Source: Diplocarpon mali
Taxonomy: Eukaryota > Ascomycota > Leotiomycetes > Helotiales > Drepanopezizaceae
NCBI GenBank assembly: GCA_024741835.1
Contig: JAENRP010000023.1
Coordinates: 1,016-65,015 of the forward strand
Length of the DNA stretch: 64,000 nucleotides
Reading direction: 5' to 3'
The notes under the pieces were generated by a model that saw only the letters and a program-made list of their open reading frames with translations, was not told where the DNA came from and made no database searches. This document shows, one piece after another, positions 46,217 to 57,065 of the stretch (the stretch's first letter is position 1; every line of letters starts with the position of its first letter). The position numbers and the translations under genes are program-made.

Positions 46217-46745
46217 AGGGGGATGGGATGGGTAGGATGGGTAGGATGGGTAGGATGGGTGGGATGGGTGGAATGGGATGGTATGGCATAGTATGGTATG
46301 GTATGGTATGGTGTCGTATGGTATGGTATAGTATGGTATAGTATGGTATAGTATGGTATAGTATGGTATAGTATGGTATAGTATGGTATAGTGTCGTATA
46401 GTATGGTATAGTATAGTATAGTATGGTATGGTATGGTATAGTATAGTATAGTATAGTATGGTATAGTATGGTATAGTATGGTATAGTATGGTATAGTGTC
46501 GTATAGTATGGTATAGTATAGTATAGTATGGTATGGTATGGTATAGTATAGTATAGTATGGTATAGTATGGTATAGTATGGTATAGTATAGTGTCGTATA
46601 GTATAGTATAGCATGGTATAGTATAGTGTCTTGAAATATCGCATAACGTCGTATCGTATAGTATAGCATAGTATGGTATAGTGTCTTGAAGTATCGTGTA
46701 ATTCCGTATCGTATGGTATAGCATAGTACGGCATCGTATAAAACA
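46217..46745. repeat. TATGG/TATAG pentanucleotide satellite array
   Basis: It starts with five or so GGGTAGGAT/GGGTGGAAT units and continues for about 450 bp as (TATGG)/(TATAG) pentamers. Periodic GTGTCGTATAG and GTGTCTTGAA interruptions create a higher-order pattern. Long minus-strand Tyr-Thr-Ile-rich frames here are artefacts of the 5-bp period. Confidence 0.93.
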
Positions 46746-47429
46746 ATATCATCTAGTATCGTGTCGTATTGGATAGGATGGGATAGTATTACATCGTATA
46801 TTCTGATCTGATGTAGCATAAACCCTCAGTTAGAAAGGGGGACGAACCGACCCACCCACCCGGCCACATCGTAGCGGCCCGCTGCCGTACGGTAATGTAA
46901 AACACACCAAAAAAGGGGGGGCCTTCGGAAGCGGGCGAGCTCAGGTACAGACAGGTACAGGTACAGATACAGGTCCTGCCCGCGGGCCAGAGCTGCCCCC
47001 TCCGCCGCGAGAGATGGTCCCGATCGCATTCCGATGACTTCTCCCTCGTACGCAATCTGAATGGATCAATCCAGGTTCGGAGAGGAGGCGTGCTGTGCTG
47101 TACGGTAGCATGATACTAAGCTGCGTGCCTCTGGATGTGTGGTCCCTTCGCGACGGCAAGAAACTCGGTAGATCCCCCCCGGGATCACAGTGAAATCTCT
47201 GCCCCGGCTGGAGCAGACGGGAGAGAAGGGGGAAGGGGGTTTTTTCTTCTTCTCCCCCCTCCTAGTATTTCACATGCCTGGGACGGGGTTGATCTGCCCC
47301 ACGGCTAATACTCAGCGCGTCGACCACGTCCCCATCGCTGGCTGCCGCTTGATGCTGTGCGTGCCGTCAGGTAAGGTACCGTCCCTGAGCGTGGGGGGGT
47401 GGGTGTCTTGCGTGCCCAGAGGAGTTGGG

Positions 47430-47645
47430 AGGTGGTTCGGGAGGTGCGAGTTGGTCCGAGAGTTGGGAGTTGGTCCAGGAGTCGAGAGTTGGGAGGTGGT
47501 TCGGGAGGTGCGAGTTGGTCCGAGAGGTGGGAGTTGGTCCAGGAGTCGAGAGTTGGGAGTTGGTCCAAGAGTCGAGAGTTGGTCCCAGAGTTGGGAGTTG
47601 GTCCAGGAGTCGAGAGTTGGTCCCAGAGTTGGTCCCGGAGTTGGT
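47430..47645. repeat. GAGTTGGTCC minisatellite
   Basis: About 215 bp of GAGTTGGTCC, GAGTTGGGAGTTGGTCC and GAGTCGAGA units in variable order, with two longer units containing GGTTCGGGAGGTGC. The units are close to 10, 17 and 9 bp, so the array looks like repeated slippage of a small GAGTYG core. Confidence 0.85.
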
Positions 47646-49272
47646 ACCTTGCTGGATGAGCGAGCCGCGGCGTCCACCGAGACAGACTGGCGCAGCTCAA
47701 CAGAATGCCCGGCTGCCTGCCCGCCGTCTCTCCCCGTATTCTCGATGAGCTTACTCGACGCGAAACGCAAAGGGCACCACGGTCCGCCCCTCGCGCCTCG
47801 GCCGAGCTGTGGTTGATCCGCTCTATCCCCGATCGGGCTGCCGCGCCCGAGGCACCGCCGGCGGATCTCAGGCCGCTCTCCGTCGGCCGCCTCGCGCGTC
47901 TTCCGATCGGACCAAGTGCGGTGTCCCTGGAAAACGAGACCGGGCGTCGGCCGATCTGCGGGGGAGCAGAGCCGCCAGGCACGTCGTTCGTCTCCCGTAG
48001 CGAAGCGAGCGCGGCCGGGGGGGGGACGAGAACCGACCTCGACCGCTCTTCCTAGCGCATACGGTCGACCACAGGTACCCGCTGCAACGGAGTCCACCCG
48101 TCACATGGCATCGGGGTGGTCTGAGCAGAGAGCTTTTTCCCGCGCCGGGCCGAGAGGCGTGGAGAGGCGTGGAGAGGCATGCAGAGGCGTCGACGCGGCC
48201 CGCGGCCCCTTGAGCCAAAACGCCAAAGCGTCGGGGGGGGCAGCAGGTAGGTGCTCGGCAGGCTGGGAGGAGATATTCCATCTCCCACAGATTGGACGCG
48301 CCGTCGGGAGACCCTCGACACCGGCCTCGACCGGAGCGAGGGAGGCCGAGTGCAGTGCGAGATTCCGGGCCATGCGGACGGCCCCCCGGCGAGGAATTGT
48401 CGTCTGGTTCTTCCGGCCGGCCAATCCGTCACATGCCCGATCCGGGTGGAGGGAGAATTGGCTGCGCTGCCGGCGCGGGTGGGGACGGCGAACGTAGAGC
48501 CCCCCCATTTTCGGGCCGGGCGCCGGGCTTGCCACGTTCTGGGATCTGGAATGCTGCAGATCCGGGGGCCGGCCGGCACGACGCTCGACGCACGCACTAA
48601 CTATACGGAGGGGCCTTGCGCACAGCCACGTCGCCACGTCGCCACGCCGTCCCGCCGTCCACCCCGACGCCCGGACCACCTCCCCGTCTCCCGACTATTG
48701 TCGCGCCATCGGAACGCGAAGACGGGGAGGGGAGGGGAGAGGTGACGGCGGAGGTCAACCAACTGATGTGCAACTGAAGTGCAAATGATGTGCAAACTGA
48801 TCATTTCTCCTGCCCGCTGTCGGTCCGCCTTCGAGGCATCCCCGTCCATGCGCTCCCCTTCCTCTGTCCCTCGCCCGTGTATATCAGGACCAGTCCTCCC
48901 TCCCCCCCCCCCTCGCCCAAGATCTCATTATCCCATCCACAATCCTTTCGGGCTCGACTCTTTTCCCGGCGACGACAGACGTTTGTTCATTCCTTCTTTA
49001 CATGTTCGATCTGTGATTGACGATCCCTTCCGATCCCACTTGCACTCCCACAACGACCCCACCGACCCAGCACTCCTCTGCTACCTGTCCGCGACAGGCT
49101 CGTCTCCACGACACCCGAACACTCGCCGTCGTCCTCGCCCTCCCGTAGCCTCGATATCCCTCAACCAATCTCTCTTTTCTTTGGGGGGGAAAAAAATAGA
49201 ATCAAATAAGAAATTCAAAGTAAAAAAAAACCAAGATCAAAATAGAAAAGAAGACGAGAATTGCCGGGCAAG

Positions 49273-49803
49273 ATGCAGTTCTTCAGCCCCCTCTTGGCCG
49301 CCGGGGTCGCCGCGGCGGGCACGGTCCACTTCGTCAACCAGGACAGCACCCAGCGCACCATCTACTTCAACCCGAACTCCGGCCTGGAAGCCCTTCCCGA
49401 GCTCGTGGTCCCCGGCTCCGAGACGGCCAACCAGACCTTCCCGGCCGGCTGGATCGGGAACTGGTACTCGGTGTCGGACGGCGCCGAGAACGTGCCCGGC
49501 ATGCTCGGCGAGGTCGCCTTCGACGGCTACGCCGGCGCCTCGTACTTCGACGTCTCGGCCATCGTCAACCCCGCCGACAACGACGGCGTCAAGATGATCT
49601 TCCCCCTGCACGCCAGCGACCCCGTCTCGGGCTGCCAGTCCTTCCCCTGCGCCAACGCCTACAACAAGTGGGACGACGTCGCCACCCTGTCCACCGACGG
49701 CAGCGAGCTCGTCTGCCTCCTCGGCACCGTCAGCAACGAGCGCCGACGCGGCCTCGTCGCCCGGATGCCGCGCGACTTCGTCACCGGCGCCGCCCGGGGC
49801 TGA
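49273..49803 (+). CDS. Small secreted protein (fungal thaumatin-like/'DNase1'-type family)
   Basis: A single exon of 176 residues starting MQFFSPLLAAGVAAAG, an obvious signal peptide of about 18 residues. The mature part begins GTVHFVNQDSTQRTIYF and contains PAGWIGNWYSVSDGAENVPG, GMLGEVAFDGYAG, FDVSAIVNPADNDGVK and a short SGCQSFPCANAY Cys pair. This pattern recalls a fungal secreted family often labelled 'DNase1 protein' or thaumatin/BYS1-like. The label rests on memory and no nuclease residues are evident. An in-frame TTG four codons upstream is not used as start; the ATG has a strong A-rich context. Third positions are almost all G or C, far more biased than in neighbouring genes, which suggests high expression. 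Confidence 0.8.
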   Translation: MQFFSPLLAAGVAAAGTVHFVNQDSTQRTIYFNPNSGLEALPELVVPGSETANQTFPAGWIGNWYSVSDGAENVPGMLGEVAFDGYAGASYFDVSAIVNPADNDGVKMIFPLHASDPVSGCQSFPCANAYNKWDDVATLSTDGSELVCLLGTVSNERRRGLVARMPRDFVTGAARG

Positions 49804-50897
49804 GCCCGGCCCCGCGGCATCGCGAGATGGCATATCCGCCCGCGCCGCTTGCGTGCTGCGACGATTGCAATGACTGATGACGGCATGCCGCCCGACGCCC
49901 GGGGGCTACACCACGGAATGGCACGGGGGAGGGGGAGGGGAAAATGTTTGGGAAAACAAGGGGTTCCGGGTTGGGGCATGTATATACGTCGGCGTCATCC
50001 GGCTTCCGCGCGCTCTCGGGCACGGATATTGCACATATACTTCATACTTCGCTTCTCGATAGATAGTCGGCTTTCCGACGGGGCTCGGGGCTTGGGACTC
50101 TTGGAATACACGGTGTTTTGGGGACAAGCAGACCCTCTAGACCAGAGCTTTCGTGATATCAGTACCTCTCCTGTCCCGTGTGAAGCTTCGGCCGCTGCCA
50201 CCCGTGCCGCGGCCACGGACAAGGTCACCGACACCCCCACCCGGATCAGGTACCTGTCAGGCAGTACCTCACGACCGGCAGGGCCGGGTCACAGGCCACA
50301 AGACAAGCTCAGCAGACTTGAGCGCAGACTGGAATCCTCTGCAGATCAACTCCATTCCATTTGACCACTACTAACCGGACTATTACCGCCATTCAATACA
50401 CGTCCCTCCCGACCCGCTTGCCCGTCCGTCGGCCGCCAGCCATACCAGGCAAAAAAAAAAAAAAAAATCCCATGTCCCCATTTCCATCCAGACGATGACG
50501 GACAAGATGCTTTGCTTTTCGGATTTTGAAGATATGGTTTTGCAGTCTCTCCCCCCCCTTCCCTCCATGTGATGTGATGTGGTCTGATATGACAAGAGGA
50601 GACGTGGAACGTGAGATATGACGGAAACCTAGTTGAAAACAGTCTTGGTGTTGTGGCATGGCCTGTCGGTAATGGCCCCAAATTCCCAGCCATGCAGAAA
50701 AACGCGAGGGAAACGATTACAGATCGACCCGAATCAGCTTTCTTTCCCCAGTGCCGATTCAGCATCGACGCGAAAATGTAGCAGAAGGTGAAGGAGAAAA
50801 ATTGATCATGGTAGTAACACATTTCAATGAGAAAGAACAGCCCCGTCGTATCAGACGGCAACTTTCTATCAAGGACGTGCAGCTACAAACATGGCCA
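49804..50897. other. Intergenic between secreted protein gene and DEF1
   Basis: About 1.1 kb between convergent genes. A 17-base A run lies at 50451-50467. Overlapping frames at 49849-50364 and 50346-50861 appear random; the right portion is likely the DEF1 3' untranslated region. Confidence 0.5.
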
Positions 50898-53853
50898 TTA
50901 GTGTCCGTAGTTGCCGCCCCATCCTCCACGCTGTTGACTATTGCCATAGTAATTGCCACCGAACCCTTGGTAGGCTCCGTACTGGCTGTTTTGGTGTCCT
51001 TGGCTTCCAGCCTGGTGGCCAGCTCCACCGAGACCTCCGTAACCACTGCCAGTCTGATTAGCGTGAAGACCCTGGCCTGGCTGTTGAAGGTGGGCTGGGT
51101 AGCCACCGTAACCTGCTTGAGTCTGGGTTGGGGGAAGAGCCGCTCCAGGAGTGGTGTTCGTAGCGGAACCTGGTCGGCCTGCCTGCGAGAGAGACGGGCT
51201 TGGACCGCTAGCTGTCTTTGAGTCGCTGAATGGCTTCAGGTCATCACCAGCACCCGGTTGATTGCCTTGCTGGCCATTGTAGTGCTGTTGTCCCTGGCCT
51301 TGATAGGAGGACCCACGCCCGAATGCGTCTTGTGCACCGAAAGCACCACTGCTACCGAGTGCCTGCGGAGTCTGAGATGGCTGGGCCGATCCAGCGCGGC
51401 CATAGTCAGACAAACCACCAAGTGCACTCTCCCGGCCATGCAGCGAGGAACCGCCGAAGCTACCGGCAGCAGGAGAAGCCGAGTGCTCATACGGGGCAGC
51501 CGGAGATATTCCATAGTACGGCTGCTGATGAACCCCAGCTTTCGCGCCGTATGGTGCCCCAGGATAGTTGCCTCCGCCGTACTGTTGGTATTGGTTCCAA
51601 GCAGCATAGTAAGGGCTTTGGTAGTAAGGGTGGTTATATGGGTAGTTTGGCTGCTGTTGGTGGCCTGGTTGGGGCTGAGAGCTTTGGGACGCTGCTGGCT
51701 GCTGGGTTTGAGCGACTGGATTAGGAGTCGTGTGCCCACTGTTTTGACCCTCTCCGGCAGTTGCATAGCGTGACTGAGTGCCTTGGGCAGCGCTTTGGGG
51801 AAATTGACTGGCGGCTTCGGCCTGTGGACCAGTGTATCCTGGGTAGCCACGTTGCTGAGAGGCAGAACCATCTTGAGCCTGAGAGCCTTGTTGTAAGCCG
51901 AACTGCTGCTGATTGTAATAGCTGTTGTACGCATTTCGCTGCTGTTGAGGATCGGAGGTGTAGTAAGAGGAAAATTCGTTGGGTGCGGAGGAAAAAGCCC
52001 CGGACTGTGGCTGGGACTGAGACTGAGATTGCTGAGATGGGTAGCCTTCAAATGGACTCTGAGCTGACGGAGCTTGTTGACTAAAGGCATCGAATGGCTT
52101 TGGAGGCAACGATGATTCCTGGGTACCGGCTGGGCCATACCTTCCGTAAGCACTGTATGGACTATTTCCTTGAGGTCCTTGTTGAGCCGTAGCTTGAGCG
52201 CTCGATTGAGGGGCAGGAGATGGGAGACCAGGAGCAGCTGCAGGATGCGTTGCTGCTGGCAAACCGGCTGGCTGCTTGGGGGTGGGGAGGCTATCTGGAA
52301 TAGCAGCAGGCTGTGGTGGCGCTGGGGGAAGAGCAGCCCTTGGGGCCACTGGGGAGTGCTGAGGTGGTTGAGCACGTGTCTCGGCCTCCTCGCGATCTCC
52401 ATCAACATCCTCCTCTCCAGAACCATTAAGGTTGAACGCACCAAACTGAACAGCAGTTCGGTCAACCTCACGATTTCCTGGCATGCGTACTGCCTCCTCT
52501 TGATCAAGGACCCGACGTTGGTAGCTTGGGGTTCGTCCCGACGAGCCTGTCGCTTTCAACGCAGAAGCTTGGAATCCGCTGGTTGGTGGTCGGATAGCTT
52601 GGGGTTGATTTGAGTATGGGGTAGCAGCCGCGCTTCGAGGGTCCCAAGAGCTAGCTGCAGTGCTTGCCGCGGTTGCAGTGGGGGCGGGGGCCGAGACATC
52701 CGGAAGTTGTTCAAGATTATCCTCAGTCAGCTCGTCCTTTGACGGGGTTATCTGGACTTCGGGCTCCGGCGCAACCAGCGCTTCTGCAGCTGGCGTTTGG
52801 ATGGCATCAATGGGAGCTGGTTCGGGAATTGGTAATTCTGGTTCGGGCACCGAAGCTTCTGCGGGTTCTTCGACCTTGACGGGTTCTGCGGGCCTGTGTA
52901 CTGAATTAGTTGACGGCTCTGTGTAGGTCAATAACGACGTACTTTTCAATAGCAGGCTCTGGCGCCTTCTTTTGAGCAGGAGCCGGCGCGAAAATGCTCG
53001 CCCAGCTCTTCTTGACGCCGTCTGGAATAACACTCGAAGTCACTTTCGCAGCTACTGCAGCAGTCGCAGTCGCAGCTCCAGCTGCAGTTGATCCCCATGA
53101 TTCTTGAGTCGGCTTTGCGGTCTCTCCAATCTCTTCAATGGCCTTTGGAGTTTCCCAGGATGGTTCACCAGCAGGTGCTGTATCCCATGCAGTTGATTCA
53201 ACAGTTGGAGTAGATGTCTCAACAGCAATCTCATTGCGGATGCCGTTTGCGGGGGCGCGAACTCGTCCACCTCTACCCCCTCGCTCTGTAGCACGACCGC
53301 GGCCTCCTCTGCCACTGTCAAATCCAGCCCGGCCACCTCGCGAAACCCGGGTTTGGTTGGTGGTATCGCCAAAGGATGTGATGGTAGCAGCCTCCTTGAC
53401 CTTTGACTTGGATCGATCTTTCTTGTTCTTAGAGACCTCTCCCCATTGAGTGATTGTGCCTGTAGCGACCAAAGTCAGTATCAAAGACTGTGATACAAGG
53501 TGATGGCATAAAGTTTCAAACTACATTTGTTCAAATTTTGGGTACATACCGTCAGTTATGCGATCAACCGTAACTTCAAGGTCGCCGTCAGTCTCCTGGA
53601 GAGCAAACACGATGTCTTCATCTGTCCAATCGGGGAACATCTCCTGGATAGTTGTGACTTTGCTGCCATATTTCTTCTTCAGTTGGCCAACCTCACCATT
53701 TTCTTGAATTGATGTAGATGTAGAATCTATTTTGTCGCCATTAGTTGCGTGACCTCTGGCACCCCCGCGACCTCTAGTAGAGAAACCACCTCTGCCACCG
53801 CGAGCTGAGCCTCTGCCGCGAGGCGCAGCGGGTCTAGATTGTACCTCTGACAT
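50898..53853 (-). CDS. DEF1: RNA polymerase II degradation factor 1 (CUE-domain protein)
   Basis: Exons 53853-53550, 53459-52943 and 52893-50898 (introns of 90 and 49 bp) give 938 residues. The N-terminus is RGG-rich (RGRGSARGGRGGFSTRGRGG) and is followed by a CUE ubiquitin-binding domain, about residues 55-100: KKYGSKVTTIQEMFPDWTD, then EDIVFALQETDGDLEVTVDR. A second RGG patch (RGGRGRATERGGRGGRVR) and a conserved VKKSWASIFAPAP come next. The last 600 residues are Pro/Gln/Ser/Gly/Tyr-rich and prion-like, ending GGNYYGNSQQRGGWGGNYGH. In yeast, Def1 recruits the Elongin-Cullin ligase to stalled RNA polymerase II after DNA damage and is itself partly processed by the proteasome. The long Gln-rich tail is the expected feature. 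Confidence 0.92.
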
Positions 53854-54317
53854 TTAAATGTATAAAGGTGTGTGCGTTAGAGAAGTAAACGGGAAAGAGA
53901 ATATGAGGAGAGGATGATGTGAAAGTGTGAGTGGTGTTGAGTTGAGTTAAGGGTTCAGATCGCGAATGACGATGGAAAATCAGTTTAGAGCCCTTTTCGC
54001 GGGACTGGTGAAAGGCTCAGGCACCAAGTTTAGAGATAAGTCGGTCGCGCTAGCGTTGGATTTGTGTCCGTGAGCTGCACAACGATGCATGCGTTTAGAC
54101 CTGGTATGGAGAAAGAAATAGCCTCGAAAGATGTGCTATAATTGACCTTTACCAAGGGAACTCTTAACTGACGGCGTGCCTCCAATGCAACGACAACAAC
54201 ACGCGCAGGAGGAGGTTTCTCTCTTGATCGCCAAGACCATGTCACGTGTGCGGCCTTAGTGCGACCAAGTCAAACCCCACCTGAGCTTGAAGCTTATGTG
54301 CAGCTCCACTATGCTTT
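53854..54317. promoter_or_regulatory. Divergent promoter between DEF1 and an unknown gene
   Basis: About 460 bp between opposite starts (more if the unknown gene begins at 54588). It holds a CACGTG palindrome at 54243-54248. The DEF1-proximal part is A/G-rich leader. Confidence 0.5.
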
Positions 54318-55862
54318 ATGCTTACACATCCTCAAGCTCAGTATCTACCGTCAAACAAGTTCCTGGCGCTATATATTGATCTTACAGACTCGAGACGAGA
54401 CAATATACTCCATCAGACGACCGTAAAGAGATATTGGAAGTTCGCTGCAGCAATACAGCAACGCTACCAAAGTTGCCAAGGACACATAAATTGGCTTATC
54501 TGCCTAAGGGATGAGGAATATTGGACACAATTTCTTAGGATATCGGCCGAAAACTCATCTGCTCACCTTCACGGTTGGTACACGACTATGTTTCGCCCGT
54601 CGCAATCGCTCCTTTTCAAGCCGGTTCCGATTCTGAATCGGCTTAAGATTCATCAGCCACTGCCACTCAGTCCCCGCGAGTCGAAACAGTTGCTAAATCT
54701 TCTCACAACCTCGTTCCGAGAGCAGCTTGATAGTGAACACCCAGTATCCCGTACCGAAGACACTCCCGGGCCCTCACATGCACAGCACCAAGCGCGCAGC
54801 CGGAGGCATTCGCTTTCAGACCTGGATAGTAATCCAACAGACAGACACATGTACTCTCTGCTAACAAATCCGCTGTTCAACATCTCGCCCGAGACCACAG
54901 GCGCACGCCTTGTGCTATCGAGAGTACCAATGGATACATTTGATCAAGCGGTAGCAATAGGCATGATGACGACTAGTCTTGCAAAGAAACTTTTGCTAGC
55001 TACAAAAGTTCGGATCATAAACTCTTCTGTTCTTAGCATCCGCGCCGGGATGAAAGAGTCGGCCGCAGGTTTGAAGGTTTTGAAATGGCTCGTATCAAGT
55101 GGTAGCACAATTAACATTGAATTCTTGGACGATGAAGCTTTCACCTCAATCTTAATGGAGTTTTTGGTGGCAGAGGGTCTGCAAGAAGCAGCGTGGACAT
55201 GGATCAAGAAGTCACTTGCACGTCTCCCAAGTCTAGCTCCTCTATCTGGAAAAGAATTTATTGAAGCTCAGAAGAAAGTTGTTGGCCCGCTTCTGCTGCT
55301 GGTCAAGGCGGAGGCATCGGATTATGCCAGAGACCTGGACTCAGCATACCTATCTCTGTCAAGGGCCGCTGGTTACGTCGCGGGGCTGCTCGCCGGGGAT
55401 GTAATGAGAGCCCTCGCGCCTCCAGGATGGTTTTTGTTCAAGAAGTCTGTCGGTTCGCACGCGAAAAAACCTCCACCAAGTGAGGCTGGGTTCGAATCTT
55501 TTCTGAGCTTGGTTCCCGTCTTCACTAAACGTACTGACCTCTGCTTTGCACACTTGAGTCTTCTACACCCTACAAAGCAGTCCCCAGATCCGGCATTAAC
55601 TTATTTTCGAGGCATCGAGGCCAGGAAACGTGACGGGATTCCTGTTTTAAAATATGGTACATCAACCGAAGATATTCAGCTCGGTCTCGATTTGGCCACT
55701 TTCTTATTAGAGCATCACCGATACTCCGAGGCTGATTATGTGATGAACTTTTTGCGAGCGAATTGTTCAGAGCAGCTAGGGATCAAGGAAATGAGACAGC
55801 TCGAGCAGGCCGAAGCAGAAGCTTCCAGTCTCGAACTGTTAGAGGGACTTCGCTTGGCGTGA
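54318..55862 (+). CDS. Unrecognised helical protein
   Basis: One open frame of up to 514 residues with no intron. The true start may be Met91 (54588), where the sequence becomes smoother (MFRPSQSLLFKPVPILNRL) and looks like a mitochondrial presequence. The preceding 90 codons are less protein-like. Beyond a Ser/Arg/His-rich linker, long amphipathic helices follow: LVLSRVPMDTFDQAVAIGMM, KESAAGLKVLKWLVSSG, ILMEFLVAEGLQEAAWTWIK and IQLGLDLATFLLEHHRYSEA, ending EAEASSLELLEGLRLA. Paired helices suggest a TPR/PPR-like solenoid. Mitochondrial location and solenoid fold are inference; I cannot name a family. No neighbour suggests a role. Confidence 0.75.
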   Translation: MLTHPQAQYLPSNKFLALYIDLTDSRRDNILHQTTVKRYWKFAAAIQQRYQSCQGHINWLICLRDEEYWTQFLRISAENSSAHLHGWYTTMFRPSQSLLFKPVPILNRLKIHQPLPLSPRESKQLLNLLTTSFREQLDSEHPVSRTEDTPGPSHAQHQARSRRHSLSDLDSNPTDRHMYSLLTNPLFNISPETTGARLVLSRVPMDTFDQAVAIGMMTTSLAKKLLLATKVRIINSSVLSIRAGMKESAAGLKVLKWLVSSGSTINIEFLDDEAFTSILMEFLVAEGLQEAAWTWIKKSLARLPSLAPLSGKEFIEAQKKVVGPLLLLVKAEASDYARDLDSAYLSLSRAAGYVAGLLAGDVMRALAPPGWFLFKKSVGSHAKKPPPSEAGFESFLSLVPVFTKRTDLCFAHLSLLHPTKQSPDPALTYFRGIEARKRDGIPVLKYGTSTEDIQLGLDLATFLLEHHRYSEADYVMNFLRANCSEQLGIKEMRQLEQAEAEASSLELLEGLRLA

Positions 55863-56174
55863 CAGCATCGTCACGGGACACCGACAATTTTGCAACATAG
55901 CAGGCGTTCAAGTATCGGTTGATCTAGGGGGCGTCCAGTGATGGCTTCAATAGACTTTGTCAGCTTGGGAGCCATATATATCTTGTCGGATAAGTGGTTG
56001 TGTTTGATACGTTAAAGTGTTAAATGTGGTTTGATTGGATGAGTCAAAGCCATTTTAAGAAAGGCGTAAATGGGGTTTATGAACATGCTCATCGATCGTC
56101 AAGCATTGGTACAAATCCAACCCATCTTGTTTCCCTATAAACTCTTCAGTCCATTTTGTAGCTCACGGCGGTCG

Positions 56175-56292
56175 AGCCATGGACTTCGATTATGGCGCGG
56201 TGGATCAGCGCGACATGGTCGGCTGTGGAGAGGATTTACTGAGATTTCGCGGGAATACCTGGCCGGTGGAACTAATCTTGTACGCCGGGGAG
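56175..56292 (+). pseudogene. Unrecognised exon-like segment
   Basis: A 39-codon stretch on the plus strand reads as protein-like sequence (MDFDYGAVDQRDMVGCGEDL, then WPVELILYAGE) and ends in a stop. It starts inside a smooth Ala-His-Gly-Gly-Arg block without an obvious acceptor. The family is not recognised; it could be a single remaining exon. Confidence 0.25.
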
Positions 56293-56626
56293 TAAGGAGA
56301 CTGAGCCTACGCTGGGGATGTCGGATGAGCCGCAGTCGCCGACTATAGGATGGTGTAGGTTATTCAAGTAACGAGCATCATTGTGAAGGGCTACTTCGCA
56401 GCCGAGAGAGTAGTTCGTTGTTTTGAAGGCGCGGGACATAAGGGGGAAGGATGCCAGGAGGCTCAAATCAACTCATCTATCGGGCAGGTCACTTTAGAGG
56501 ATTCCTCCATATTCTGACTTTCGAAATGGTACAGCAAAAATAGCATAATCAACATCGGCTCTCCTGGTCTACGAAGAGAATATGTTCCCTACTTTGCGCC
56601 GATTTTGAGATCTTATCTGTGTCAGA

Positions 56627-57065
56627 CTAGTATTGAGGCCAAAGATGAACCCATCGAAAATTGCATCGTGTTGAACGAGTGGCATAAAAGCCATTCGAAG
56701 CGACTCGAAATGCCGTTCGATGGCTCCAGGTCGTAATAGAGACGTTCAGCAAAATGGAGTGCAACCAGGAACCTCGCTTAGGCGGAAAAGTAAACAGCAT
56801 CACAATTCCATAAGGGATCACTCGTGGCCCCGCTGGTGACACCGGTGACATTCTTCGAAACGCTAAAATAATTTCAGCCTTTCTCCGGAAGCTTTCCATA
56901 CCCGAGCTCATAACGAAGATACATACCATTTGAAAATCGGATAGCCCATTTCCAAACACCCGATTTTGCGCTATATGAACATCGGTAGCAATCTGCTTCT
57001 TGCGTTTCCAACCGAGGGCCTCGGATTCTATTCGGAGCTTCTCTGGGGATAACTCCCTTCGTCAC
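56627..57065 (-). pseudogene. Unrecognised decayed gene fragment
   Basis: A 110-codon minus-strand frame (FGNGLSDFQMVCIFVMSSGM, then ESFRRKAEIILAFRRM) overlaps a 63-codon frame. Extending the longer phase upstream reads ELSPEKLRIESEALGWKRKK, which looks protein-like without a start. The pieces may be one broken gene. I do not recognise the product. Confidence 0.3.

Larger units (their letters stand above)
44115..49272. other. GC-rich 5.2-kb region without a convincing gene
   Basis: It begins with the promoter of the 1,082-residue protein gene and ends with the promoter of the secreted protein gene. In between are two satellite-like arrays (listed separately), a GTGGAGAGGC micro-repeat near 48158-48190 and many overlapping GC-driven frames on both strands. 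None has a convincing domain, start context or splice pattern. Upstream of 49273, C/T-rich and then A-rich sequence with a GTATATC motif near 48877 looks like a strong fungal promoter and leader. Confidence 0.6.

Noticed and set aside
46014..46819. Three Tyr-Thr-Ile-rich minus-strand frames over 180 codons
   Set aside because: Arise from the 5-bp TATGG/TATAG period, which lacks stops in these phases.
55487..55500. tRNA T-arm-like GGGTTCGAATC
   Set aside because: Lies inside an open coding frame with no acceptor or anticodon arm around it. No tRNA was found elsewhere either.
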